Positions 17,428 to 25,225 of a stretch of DNA of 64,000 nt are shown in pieces (position 1 is the stretch's first letter; each line of letters starts with the position of its first letter). This stretch comes from Lachnospiraceae bacterium M18-1 (GTDB taxonomy: Bacteria; Bacillota; Clostridia; Lachnospirales; Lachnospiraceae), in contig KE159611.1 in assembly GCA_000403295.2 (NCBI GenBank), forward strand, positions 435,849 to 499,848. The letters are read 5' to 3'. A program made the translations under genes and the position numbers. The notes below the pieces were generated by a model. It was given only the letters and a program-made list of their open reading frames with translations. It was not told the DNA's origin and did not search any database.

Positions 17428-18399
17428 TCAGAATCCTCCTTTTCGGAACAGCGCAAAGAACGCGTACATCGTACATGCGACCACCAGGCCGACGCAGATG
17501 TTCAAGGGCAGGATCAGGCCGCTGCTGATGATCGCTCCCGGCGTTCCCAGCGGGATCCCGCTCTCCAGATGATGCGCTCCGGTATAAAAGGAATAGCTTT
17601 TTGCCAGGCAGTAAAAGAGCAGCGCCCCGAAGCTGACCGCCTTATAGGTCTTTTCCGTAAAAAACCGCTCTGTCTTCTCGAACCCAAATGCGTTCAGGTA
17701 CAGGATCAGCCCTGCCCCTATGATGGCCCCGCCGGAAAATCCTCCTCCCGGCGAAAGATGTCCGTTCAGAATGATATAAATGCCGAAGAGCATGATGATA
17801 GGCACCAGGATCCTGGCTGCCATCTGCAGGATCGCGTCTTTCTTTGGTTCATAAAAGCTGTCTCTGCGCTCCTCGTCCTCCGCGCTGCCCTTTCCCTTCT
17901 TTTTGTCATTGCGCAGCAGGATCAGGACCGTACAGGTGGCGATAAAAAGCACATTGGATTCTCCAAAGGTGTCGAACGCACGGTAATCCAGGATCATGCC
18001 CGTCACGATATTGACGGCCCCCGTATCCTGCAGCCCGTCCTCGATATACTTTGCCGCAACCTCATTACTTGCCGGATTGCTGGCGGAGCCGATCGGCGGA
18101 AGGTAGGAAACCTCCACGATCAGGATCAGGACCAGGACCGTGCAGCAGAGCACGGCCGCCATTTTATAAAAACGCTGAAAAAAACGATATACCTTGTTAT
18201 GCTCCGTATCATAGGTCCGCGTCATCACCTCGTCCAGATCATGCTCATACCGTTCCAGCTGCTTGCGGTCCGGTTTGTATTCCTCCCGCGGGATCACTTC
18301 CATATTATCCAGATAAAGGTCCTTTTCCCCGCTGAGCCAGTGCTTCATACGGACGATCCGCTGACGTTTGTATTCTTCCTCGGATATTTTTCTACTCAT
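17428..18399 (-). CDS. MbhE/MrpB-type fusion subunit of the antiporter
   Basis: 323 aa from the ATG at 18399, which overlaps the upstream stop (ATGAGTAG) and has GAGAGGAGGACG before it; a longer frame to 18429 is less likely. The first about 70 residues are charged and cytosolic-looking, then come one hydrophobic segment, an MbhE-like region (GAVNIVTGMILDYRAFDTFGE, split here by position about 140-160), a polar KKKGKGSAEDEE linker, and a C-terminal MnhB/MrpB domain (LSPGGGFSGGAI near residue 240). This split of the MrpA C-terminus into separate polypeptides resembles archaeal Mbh/Mrp modules. The last 13 codons are duplicated downstream. Confidence 0.85.
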   Translation of the reverse strand: MSRKISEEEYKRQRIVRMKHWLSGEKDLYLDNMEVIPREEYKPDRKQLERYEHDLDEVMTRTYDTEHNKVYRFFQRFYKMAAVLCCTVLVLILIVEVSYLPPIGSASNPASNEVAAKYIEDGLQDTGAVNIVTGMILDYRAFDTFGESNVLFIATCTVLILLRNDKKKGKGSAEDEERRDSFYEPKKDAILQMAARILVPIIMLFGIYIILNGHLSPGGGFSGGAIIGAGLILYLNAFGFEKTERFFTEKTYKAVSFGALLFYCLAKSYSFYTGAHHLESGIPLGTPGAIISSGLILPLNICVGLVVACTMYAFFALFRKGGF

Positions 18400-18652
18400 C
18401 GGTTTCCTCGTCCTCCTCTCCAAGGGCATGGATCTTCTTCAATGTGACAAAGAACAGCACGCTGGTCACTCCGGCCCCCACTGCCGCTTCCGTAATGGCA
18501 AGATCCGGGGATTCCAGAAGGATCCAGATGATCGACATGACCAGGCTGTACGACATGAAGATCAGGATGGAATTTAAAAGGTTTCTGGAAAAGCTCACAG
18601 AGATGGCACAGATGACCAGAAAGCCCATCAGGATATATTCAAATACCGCCAT
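18392..18652 (-). CDS. MbhD-like (DUF4040) antiporter subunit
   Basis: 86-aa protein with three hydrophobic segments and the ESPDLAITEAAVGAGVTSVLF motif region (positions 47-67; diagnostic residues PDLA-TE--VG) of MbhD/DUF4040, equivalent to part of the MrpA C-terminal domain. Ends in an acidic tail. Overlaps the next gene by 8 nt and the preceding mrpG by one base (18652), so expression is tightly coupled. Confidence 0.87.
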   Translation of the reverse strand: MAVFEYILMGFLVICAISVSFSRNLLNSILIFMSYSLVMSIIWILLESPDLAITEAAVGAGVTSVLFFVTLKKIHALGEEDEETDE

Positions 18653-19131
18653 TACGTTTCCTCCTCTGCTTTGTGCTGGATTGCTTTGTCGTGATTCGCT
18701 CTGGTTTGATCCATGCTTCCCTGGTTCGACTTGCCGTGATCCGTTTGATCTTGATCCGCATAGATGATCTCCCTCTGATCCTCATCCCAGAGGTGCTCCA
18801 TGATTCCTTCCTCCAGTTCACAGCACCGTTCCAGATGCGGATTGGTAGTCGCTTCCAGACGTGCGATCAGGTGGGAGGATACCGGAGAGGCATTCCACAA
18901 AAACACGATGATCAGCGCCATTTTCAGAGATGCGAAATTCCATCCCGACAGGATGATCAGGCCCACCAGTGAAATGCCGATGCCCAGCGTATCTCCCATT
19001 GCCGCCGCATGCATCCGGTTCAGGACATAATTAAATTTAAAGACGCCGAAAACCTGCACGGCAAAAACGCCGAGTCCTGCAAGCAAAAACGCAACTCCGA
19101 GTGTAAACTGCAGCCATTCGATGAGGATCAT
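18652..19131 (-). CDS. mrpG: Mrp antiporter subunit G with polar C-terminal tail
   Basis: 159 aa. The first about 95 residues are a normal MrpG/MnhG: three hydrophobic segments, FKFNYVLNRMHAAAMGDTLG and NASPVSSHLIAR. The remaining about 60 residues form a hydrophilic tail rich in Asp, Gln, His and Lys (ADQDQTDHGKSNQG and similar), not part of the family core and of unknown use. It may reach into the cytoplasm. Overlaps mrpF at its start (19128-19131, ATGA). Confidence 0.9.
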   Translation of the reverse strand: MILIEWLQFTLGVAFLLAGLGVFAVQVFGVFKFNYVLNRMHAAAMGDTLGIGISLVGLIILSGWNFASLKMALIIVFLWNASPVSSHLIARLEATTNPHLERCCELEEGIMEHLWDEDQREIIYADQDQTDHGKSNQGSMDQTRANHDKAIQHKAEEET

Positions 19132-19595
19132 GGTGTGTCACTCCTTTCCTGTTCATTTCTTTTTGTGTATTTGTTTGTTACTTCTTCTGTTCCCGCTTCT
19201 TTTGATCTTGTCTCATCCGTTTTCATTTCTTTTATCCGGTTTTTCCCTGTTGATCCTTCCCGGATACTTTCAGCCTGTACAGCCTTTTGCTGCTGACGTT
19301 TTTTCTTGGCAAGCTTCTCCAGGTATACGCCGCTGTATATTTTCGTCAGCACTACCACCGCAAGAAAACTGATCATCGCATAGATCAGGCAGATATCCAG
19401 AAGATATCCCTCCCCCATATATACGGCAAGCATGGCGATCACGACCATGACAATGGTTCCCATCATATTCACCGCCACGACCCGGTCGGCGATCGTCGGG
19501 CCTTTGATGGCGCGGATCAGACAGAAAAGCAGAAGGATCGCAAGGAATATGAAAATGGATATAAAAATCCAGGAATGCTCCATAATGATCCGCAT
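19128..19595 (-). CDS. mrpF: Mrp antiporter subunit F with charged C-terminal tail
   Basis: 155 aa from the ATG at 19595 (MRIIMEHSW), which overlaps the mrpE stop; a longer frame uses TTG at 19607. Three hydrophobic segments carry the MrpF pattern IKGPTIADRVVAVNMMGT near residues 30-47 and the acidic residue in LLDICLIYAMISF. From about residue 95 a 60-residue Lys/Glu/Gln-rich tail follows, similar in style to that of MrpG, which is unusual for these small subunits. Confidence 0.88.
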   Translation of the reverse strand: MRIIMEHSWIFISIFIFLAILLLFCLIRAIKGPTIADRVVAVNMMGTIVMVVIAMLAVYMGEGYLLDICLIYAMISFLAVVVLTKIYSGVYLEKLAKKKRQQQKAVQAESIREGSTGKNRIKEMKTDETRSKEAGTEEVTNKYTKRNEQERSDTP

Positions 19596-19596
19596 A

Positions 19597-20064
19597 TCAC
19601 TCACCAATCCTTTCCAGCTTCTCCAGCATTTTCACAAACACAGAATCTTCCATCCCCTCTGACAGGGACTTGTCCAGGCAGTGTACCACGCACTCGTCCT
19701 CATCCATAGACACCGTAATCGTTCCCGGTGTCAGGGTGATCGAATTGGCCAGAAGCACCCTGCAGAATTTGGATTTCAGATTTGTATGGACGCGCACCAT
19801 CACCGGCTCCACCACCTCACTGTCGGAAGTGATCAGGCGGATCACCGCCACGTTCGCCTTGACGATCTCCATGACCAGTACGAAGATATAGCGCAGAAGC
19901 CAGACGTTCCTTTTGTACAGAAGGATCTCCTGTTTCAGGCTGTAATCCATAAATCTGCAGATAAACGCAAACATGAAAAGGACAATCACTGCGCCGATCA
20001 CGGCAATCTCCGCAGTAATTGTCCCGTTAAATATGATCCATACACAAAAAAACAGCAACAGCAT
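19597..20064 (-). CDS. mrpE: Mrp antiporter subunit E
   Basis: 155 aa; N-terminal hydrophobic half, then the family signature LLANSITLTPGTITV near residues 105-119 and a cytosolic C-terminus. First gene of the antiporter operon, order E-F-G-MbhD-MbhE/B-C-D-D-D-A, which differs from the classical A-to-G order. Ribosome site AAGGGAGAGAAG. The leader contains a small GCAGCAG/CTGCTGC hairpin (20078-20097). Confidence 0.9.
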   Translation of the reverse strand: MLLLFFCVWIIFNGTITAEIAVIGAVIVLFMFAFICRFMDYSLKQEILLYKRNVWLLRYIFVLVMEIVKANVAVIRLITSDSEVVEPVMVRVHTNLKSKFCRVLLANSITLTPGTITVSMDEDECVVHCLDKSLSEGMEDSVFVKMLEKLERIGE

Positions 20065-20118
20065 GATCTTCTCTCCCTTGCGCAGCAGACCGGCCTGCTG
20101 CCTTGAATACTGTTGTCT

Positions 20119-20147
20119 ATTATAACAGACTTTTCGACTTTTTTCAG
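20119..20147 (-). promoter_or_regulatory. Predicted promoter of the antiporter operon
   Basis: Minus-strand -10 TATAAT (20119-20124) with a 17-bp spacer to a weak -35 CTGAAA (20142-20147), 55 bp upstream of the mrpE ATG. The surrounding A/T tracts (20125-20180) may act as an UP-like element. Confidence 0.5.
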
Positions 20148-20185
20148 ATTTTTTTTATAACTTTTTATTTCTTTACAGATTCTTA

Positions 20186-20382
20186 GTTACTGTTCACACC
20201 CTTTGGGTGCTCCAGTAACAGTAGCCAGCCCATTTTAAGTCGCCTTCGGCGGTCCTAAGCGCCAGCGACGCTTGTTTAAGACGGACCGGAACGGAGTGTA
20301 GACGGGCTGGATATTATGGCAAATGTTACTTTATTGGCCGGACGCCGTGCAGCAGGGTGCACGACGCCGTGTGAACAGTAAC
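20186..20382 (+). repeat. Multi-hairpin repeat element, copy A (complete, 197 bp)
   Basis: Ends are a perfect 14-bp inverted repeat, GTTACTGTTCACAC / GTGTGAACAGTAAC. Inside are several hairpins: CACCC-TTT-GGGTG, an outer CCAGCCC/GGGCTGG stem enclosing a CGCC-TTCG-GGCG tetraloop hairpin and AAGCG...CGCTT, and a GCCGTGCA/TGCACGACGC stem. It lies between the end of the ABC permease gene and the mrp promoter. No open frame. It explains most of the non-coding stretch 20148-20411. Confidence 0.8.
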
Positions 20383-20411
20383 GATGCTCAGGCCAAAATA
20401 GAATATAATTC

Positions 20412-22982
20412 TCAGCAATACCGGAGCCTCTCGACCACGCTCCTTGCGCAAATTTTCTTATAAAATACCAGCGGCGCCGCCGAGGCTGCCAGCAGCAGGG
20501 GAGGCAGGCACACCGCCACCGGGACAAAAGTAAAATGATACGCAAATGCCCATTGGTTCCGGATGGTCGCATCCTGGCAGATCAGCCAGCACAGCAGGTT
20601 GCCTGCCGTGACAGCCAGGGCCGCGGCGCTTCCGATGTATGCCGTGCTCTCCCAGATCAGCATCTGCTTCATCTGCCTGCCGCCCATGCCCACGGCGCTG
20701 AGCATAGCGAGCTCTTTCTGCCTTGTCAGGATTCCTGTGACCACGATATTGATAAAATTCAGGATTCCGATTGCCCCGAGGACCAGGCTCAGGCTTCCGC
20801 CGATCACTGTAAATGCCTGCTTCGTTTTCTGAAATTCTTCTTTCAGCGTTTCGAAGGAAATACAGACCATGCCGGATTTTTCCATCCAGTCTGCCGTGAT
20901 CTTTTCTGCCTCGTCCCGATGAGATGTTTCCACATCGTAGACTACGCTTAAGGGCTGCTTCTCACCATACAGCTCCGCAAATTCCTGTTCCGGCAGGATC
21001 ACATCAATCCCTATATCGATGGATATGCGCGCGGTCAGGGTATAGGGAAGTGCTCCGATGGCCATTACCGTGTATTCCTTTTTCTGCCCTTCTTTTCCCT
21101 CCAGGATGATCTTATCTCCGGGCTGATACAGAGGCTCCGGCTTCACTCCTCCCCATGACGCGCCGTCGTTATAGATCACATATTTTCCCCTGGCCCATTT
21201 TTCCGCGTCAAATTCTCCTTCTGTATATACCGCATGCTCCATCAGCGATCCTGTGGCCGCATAAGCGTACAGGATCTCCTGCCCGGTTTCCAGATCGCAA
21301 TTGGAAGCCCAGTCATTTCCCTGCTCATTTTCCCAGGCAAGCCGTTCCAGAGCGTGTTTTGAAAGGCAGATCTGTCCGAACCCGCAATATACCTTTTCAA
21401 ATCTGGTCAGTCCCGGAATCCCTCTGACTGCTTCTTCAAATTCCCGTTCGACTCCCTCCAGGTTCTTGTCAGGACGTCCGGCTGCGGCCACCGTCCAGTC
21501 CGTCACTTCAAAATCTCCGTTGGTCTGCGTTTCCACATACCGCTCCAGGTCAAATCCGCTGGTGATGGTGTATGTGGCGTTCAAGAGGGTCATGCTTAAA
21601 AAGAGGGACAGGATCACCAGTACCGCCTTTTTCCCGTCGCGGCGCAGGTTTCGGAGGGCAAGGAGCACAGGCGCATCTTTTTGCTCTGCGGCTCTGCCGA
21701 AATTCAACGCCCCGGATTTTCTTTTCCGTGTCATTTTTCCATGAACTTTTTTCTTTTGTTTTTTTCCGCCCTTCTGCCGGATCTCGCCGGTGTAGCGCGC
21801 TGCTTCCACAGGGGAAACGGATGCCGCGATCTGTCCCGGTGAACGGAAGCTGATATATACGGTCAGCAGGCTGAACACTGCCGCCCCGGCAAGCACTGCC
21901 GGAGATACCGTATAATCCTCAAATTTGTTATCCGGCAGGAACAGCATCACTACATCGGGAAGGAGCAGATATCCCACGGCATACCCTGCCGCAAGTCCCG
22001 CAGGGATCCCTATGGCGGACAGCCCCATCGCCTGACGCAGAATGATCCGGCGGAGCTGCTTTCCGGAAGCCCCGATGGTCTTGAGCAGGCCGTAATACTG
22101 GATATCCTGGGTGACGGAGATGTAAAAAATATTGTAAATGATCAGGCAGCCGGAAACGAGGACCACCGCCAGAAAGATGACTGCGGTCAGGATCGTGTAG
22201 GCATCCACGCTGATCGACGAATATGCCGGATTGATCCCTCCCATTGTATCCTCCCGCAGTCCTGCCCGGGCGATCAGATCCGCAAGCTTCCCCTGAAGAT
22301 TCCAGGTATTTGAAAAATCAATATCCACCATGACCGTTCCCTCATAAGGCACATTTTCTCCAAACGTGGTCATCAGTGTCGGCGCGATTTCCTCACTGTA
22401 GGATTTCGATACCCAGACCTCCTGTGCGGGCGCAACCGGATCTCCATCCCAGACGCCGCACAGAGTAAACGTATCTTCATGTACTGTCCCGTTCACCTCG
22501 ACAGGAAATCGGATCTGCCTCCCAAGCTGAGCGGGCAGCCCCATTGCGTCCAGTACAAGACGCGGTACGGCAATCTCCATCTTCTCTTCCGGCATGTTTC
22601 CCTCCGTGGGAAATGCGCGGAATGACAGGGCCGAGTAATCTTCCCCGTAACGAACTTCCGTGTTGAGCTTTTGAAGGCTTTCGTGGGCTCCGGTCCCGGT
22701 CACGATGGAATATCCGATCTTCTCGTATCCTCCGGCCTCTTTCACCTTTTCATATTCCGGCATGGACAAAAACTTGATCGCTGCATGAGCCGTGCTTCCG
22801 GATGAACGCATCATGCTCTGCCGCGCCACCTCCAGAATCCCCCCGCCCACTGTGAACAGCGCGGAAAACAGGATCGCAGTCAGGATGATGGCTCCGACTG
22901 CAACGGCATTTCTCTGCCTGCTCTTCTTCATCTGCCGGCCTGCGAGCAGGCGGAGGGCTTCTTTATTTCTCACCTGAAACAT
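20412..22982 (-). CDS. FtsX/MacB-type ABC transporter permease
   Basis: 856-aa permease with the double-FtsX layout of Firmicute peptide-resistance or lipoprotein-type exporters: an N-terminal membrane segment (about residues 28-48), a large extracytoplasmic domain, three membrane segments (about 265-380), a second membrane start and extracytoplasmic domain (about 450-720), and a last triple-segment block (about 735-845). The FtsX cores contain LLKTIGASGKQLRR and MLSAVGMGGRQMKQ. It overlaps the ATPase gene by 20 nt and has AAGGAGG before its ATG. Substrate unknown. No TCS is adjacent; see the direct-repeat promoter at 23857. Confidence 0.9.
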   Translation of the reverse strand: MFQVRNKEALRLLAGRQMKKSRQRNAVAVGAIILTAILFSALFTVGGGILEVARQSMMRSSGSTAHAAIKFLSMPEYEKVKEAGGYEKIGYSIVTGTGAHESLQKLNTEVRYGEDYSALSFRAFPTEGNMPEEKMEIAVPRLVLDAMGLPAQLGRQIRFPVEVNGTVHEDTFTLCGVWDGDPVAPAQEVWVSKSYSEEIAPTLMTTFGENVPYEGTVMVDIDFSNTWNLQGKLADLIARAGLREDTMGGINPAYSSISVDAYTILTAVIFLAVVLVSGCLIIYNIFYISVTQDIQYYGLLKTIGASGKQLRRIILRQAMGLSAIGIPAGLAAGYAVGYLLLPDVVMLFLPDNKFEDYTVSPAVLAGAAVFSLLTVYISFRSPGQIAASVSPVEAARYTGEIRQKGGKKQKKKVHGKMTRKRKSGALNFGRAAEQKDAPVLLALRNLRRDGKKAVLVILSLFLSMTLLNATYTITSGFDLERYVETQTNGDFEVTDWTVAAAGRPDKNLEGVEREFEEAVRGIPGLTRFEKVYCGFGQICLSKHALERLAWENEQGNDWASNCDLETGQEILYAYAATGSLMEHAVYTEGEFDAEKWARGKYVIYNDGASWGGVKPEPLYQPGDKIILEGKEGQKKEYTVMAIGALPYTLTARISIDIGIDVILPEQEFAELYGEKQPLSVVYDVETSHRDEAEKITADWMEKSGMVCISFETLKEEFQKTKQAFTVIGGSLSLVLGAIGILNFINIVVTGILTRQKELAMLSAVGMGGRQMKQMLIWESTAYIGSAAALAVTAGNLLCWLICQDATIRNQWAFAYHFTFVPVAVCLPPLLLAASAAPLVFYKKICARSVVERLRYC

Positions 22983-23706
22983 GCGCCTGAGCCTCCTTTC
23001 CGCTGATGGTTCCGGCTTCTTCCCGGCCCGCAGCGCCGGTCTTGATCCGACCGTCCTCGATGCGGATGATACGGTCTGCCATTTGGGCGATCTCCGGATT
23101 GTGGGTGATCATCACCATGGTCTGCTGGAACCGCTGGTTGCCTGCCTTAAGAAATGCCATCACGTCCTGGCTGGTCTTGCTGTCCAGGTTGCCCGTCGGC
23201 TCATCCGCCAGTACGATGGACGGCTTACCTGCAAGCGCCCGGGCGATCGCCACCCTCTGCTGCTGGCCGCCGGAAAGCTGACCTGGAAACTGCTCCAGCT
23301 TTTCATCAATCTTTAAAAGGGTTACGATTTCCCGGCAATAGTCTTCGTCAATCGTTCCCCCATCCAGCAGCACAGGAAGAATGATGTTTTCCCGAACATT
23401 CAGCGTCTGCACCAGATTGTACTGCTGAAACACAAACCCGATGCTGCGCCTGCGGAATACCGCCAGTTCCTCATCATTCATACCGTTCAGCTCCTTCTCT
23501 CCTACCCGGACTGTTCCTTCTGTCGGGCTGTCCAGGCCTCCCAGCATGTGGAGCAGTGTGGACTTTCCGCTTCCGGAGGTGCCGACAATGGCGGCAAATT
23601 CCCCATAGCACACGTCCAGGTCGATGCCGTCCAGCGCTTTTGTTACATTTTCCCCTGAGTAATAATATTTTTTCAGGCCCCGGGCCTTTAAAACAACAGA
23701 TCTCAT
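22963..23706 (-). CDS. ABC transporter ATP-binding protein (LolD/MacB type)
   Basis: 247 aa with Walker A GTSGSGKST, Q-loop (FVFQQYNLV), signature LSGGQQQR, Walker [12 protein letters not shown] and the H-switch (MITHN). The usual FRRRSIGFVFQ block is present. Pairs with the overlapping FtsX permease. The C-terminal about 25 residues (Gly/Glu/Ala-rich) form a short tail. Ribosome site GGAGGAGAC. Confidence 0.93.
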   Translation of the reverse strand: MRSVVLKARGLKKYYYSGENVTKALDGIDLDVCYGEFAAIVGTSGSGKSTLLHMLGGLDSPTEGTVRVGEKELNGMNDEELAVFRRRSIGFVFQQYNLVQTLNVRENIILPVLLDGGTIDEDYCREIVTLLKIDEKLEQFPGQLSGGQQQRVAIARALAGKPSIVLADEPTGNLDSKTSQDVMAFLKAGNQRFQQTMVMITHNPEIAQMADRIIRIEDGRIKTGAAGREEAGTISGKEAQAHVSGEK

Positions 23707-23856
23707 GACTGTCTCCTCCTGATCAAATATTGTGCCCGCCGGGAACTCACGCAGGATGATTTTTCATTCTGCGTAAGTTGACTGAAAGTGAACGAGACGT
23801 AACTGCTCACGGCCTGTCATCCAAGAATCCCTTCTTCTCTTCCTGAGCACATAATC

Positions 23857-23900
23857 AGTATAACAGGGAAATGTCACAATCTCCTCACAGCAATGTCACA
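23857..23900 (-). promoter_or_regulatory. Activator-type promoter with 22-bp-spaced direct repeats
   Basis: Minus-strand TGTGAC sites at 23895-23900 and 23873-23878 (22 bp apart), then 10 bp, then TATACT (23857-23862). No good -35 is present; the arrangement is that of OmpR-type response-regulator promoters, and it is repeated before two other ABC loci in this window. Confidence 0.5.
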
Positions 23901-24228
23901 GTTTTTCCAATATAGAGGCATTCACAAATTCTGCCCAGGAATACTGGTTCATAAATTCACCATGGTATGCATTGATTCCGTCTGCCGTACCGTTCAGCCA
24001 CTGATAGTAGTCACATTCCACATTCTCTGTGACTAACGCCATCTTTCCCCTGCTGATCTCCACAATATCACCGCACTGCTTTTCCTCGAGTGTGGCTACC
24101 AGATCCTGACGCAGATCCCGGAAATATGACTCATGGGAATCCTCCTCCCATATGGCTGCTATGATCTCTTTATTGGTACAGGTTGACCCCCGGCGCAAAG
24201 TCAGATATGCCAGAATTTCTTTTGTTTT
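23896..24228 (-). pseudogene. 3' fragment of a SARP/BTAD-type transcriptional regulator
   Basis: About 110 codons reading KTKEILAYLTLRRGS...CTNKEIIAAIWEED...SYFRDLRQDLVATLEE...CDYYQWLNG...GEFMNQYSWAEF. This is the winged-helix plus BTAD C-terminal module found in Lachnospiraceae regulators; a full protein would have another domain before it. The frame runs out of homology at KTKEIL, where it joins the start of a racemase gene read in another frame. A TTG could start a 100-aa product, but I regard this as debris. Confidence 0.6.
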
Positions 24229-24287
24229 TCCATAACAGTTGCCGTAAATCCATCCGATGTATTGGGATTGATCAATAATAATTTCAT
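24201..24287 (-). pseudogene. 5' remnant of an Asp/Glu/hydantoin racemase gene
   Basis: Begins at a good ribosome site (GATGAGGAGAAAGAAT-ATG) 14 bp after the permease stop. It encodes MKLLLINPNTSDGFTATVM, the typical opening of hydantoin/Asp-Glu racemase family proteins, then falls into the regulator fragment in the wrong frame and stops at 24201. A deletion has evidently removed the rest of the racemase gene that once closed the nucleoside-uptake operon. Confidence 0.6.
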
Positions 24288-24301
24288 ATTCTTTCTCCTC
24301 A

Positions 24302-25222
24302 TCAATTTTCTTTGATATAATTCGTTCCCAGCTTCGCCGGCATATTCAAATTTCTGCGGCATATCGTCAGTACAATAATAAGGATGTAAGGAAGCGCGTT
24401 AAAAAACTCTGTCGGCAGCATTCCGATCTGTGATGTTTTGGCAAATATCCCGAGTGCATCCGAAACTCCGAATGCAAGCCCAAAAAGCAGGCTTCCCACA
24501 GGTTTCCAATTTCCTAAAAAGCAGATACCGAATGCAATCCAGCCGCGTCCGGAGATGATCTCTGAATTATACATCCCCGCATTGCAGATACAGTAATAGG
24601 CCCCTCCGATACCGCCGAGGCATCCTGCCGCCGATACCGACAAAAAGCGTATCCTGCGTACATCGATTCCGATCACGTCCGCCGCCTCTGGATTTTCCCC
24701 GCAGGAACGAAGCGTCAGGCCCGCGGAGGTTCGGAATAATACAAAAGCCGTCACAAATACCAGGAGATACGTCAGATAGGAAATGATATTCTGTGAAAAA
24801 ATAACAGGTCCTATCACTGGGATCTTAGAAAGCAGCGGGATTTCAAAAACCTTCATCGGCTCAATCTTGAGCGGCGTGGTCGGAGTCCCGAAGATCGCAC
24901 GAAAGAAAAATTTACAAAATCCGGCCATTAAGATCGCGATCGCAGTACCCATCACGATCTGATGCTGGTTCATATACACCGTAGTCACACCGTAGAGCAT
25001 CGCCACAAGCAGTCCGCAGATCATTGCCAGCAAAAAACCGGCTGTGTAGCTGCCTGTCATATATACGCCAATGAAACCACCCCAGGCGCCTGCTAAAAAT
25101 ATTCCCTCCACCGCGGTAACCATCATCCCGGTGCGTTCTGCAATAATTTCACCGACCGCGCCCAGGATCAGCGGCGTACTCATAAATACTGCCCTGGAAA
25201 TAAGGCTGACAAACATATCCAT
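24302..25222 (-). CDS. ABC transporter permease, BMP/nucleoside type (second permease)
   Basis: 306 aa, hydrophobic, branched-chain/ribose-type permease family as in the BmpD-A-B-C or YufQ class. It has an N-terminal PLILGAVGEIIAERTGMM-type segment (residues 17-33) and the EAA-like loop RSCGENPEAADVIGIDVRRIRF near residue 172. The stop of the preceding permease and this ATG are 3 bp apart. Probably forms a heterodimer with the other permease. Confidence 0.92.
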   Translation of the reverse strand: MDMFVSLISRAVFMSTPLILGAVGEIIAERTGMMVTAVEGIFLAGAWGGFIGVYMTGSYTAGFLLAMICGLLVAMLYGVTTVYMNQHQIVMGTAIAILMAGFCKFFFRAIFGTPTTPLKIEPMKVFEIPLLSKIPVIGPVIFSQNIISYLTYLLVFVTAFVLFRTSAGLTLRSCGENPEAADVIGIDVRRIRFLSVSAAGCLGGIGGAYYCICNAGMYNSEIISGRGWIAFGICFLGNWKPVGSLLFGLAFGVSDALGIFAKTSQIGMLPTEFFNALPYILIIVLTICRRNLNMPAKLGTNYIKEN

Positions 25223-25225
25223 AGA

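Noticed and set aside
15193..18447. 1,084-codon open frame on the plus strand
   Set aside because: Lies antisense to four well-supported antiporter genes; its product is low-complexity, His/Gln/Arg-rich and matches no family. A by-product of biased codon use on the other strand.
10234..20064. Interpretation as an energy-converting hydrogenase or complex I operon
   Set aside because: No NiFe-hydrogenase, NuoB/C/D/I-type or ferredoxin subunit is present in the operon; MrpE, F and G are, so a cation/proton antiporter is the better call.
24201..24287. Functional short racemase or leader peptide
   Set aside because: Only the first about 19 residues match the family, then the frame enters another gene's tail; it cannot form the enzyme.
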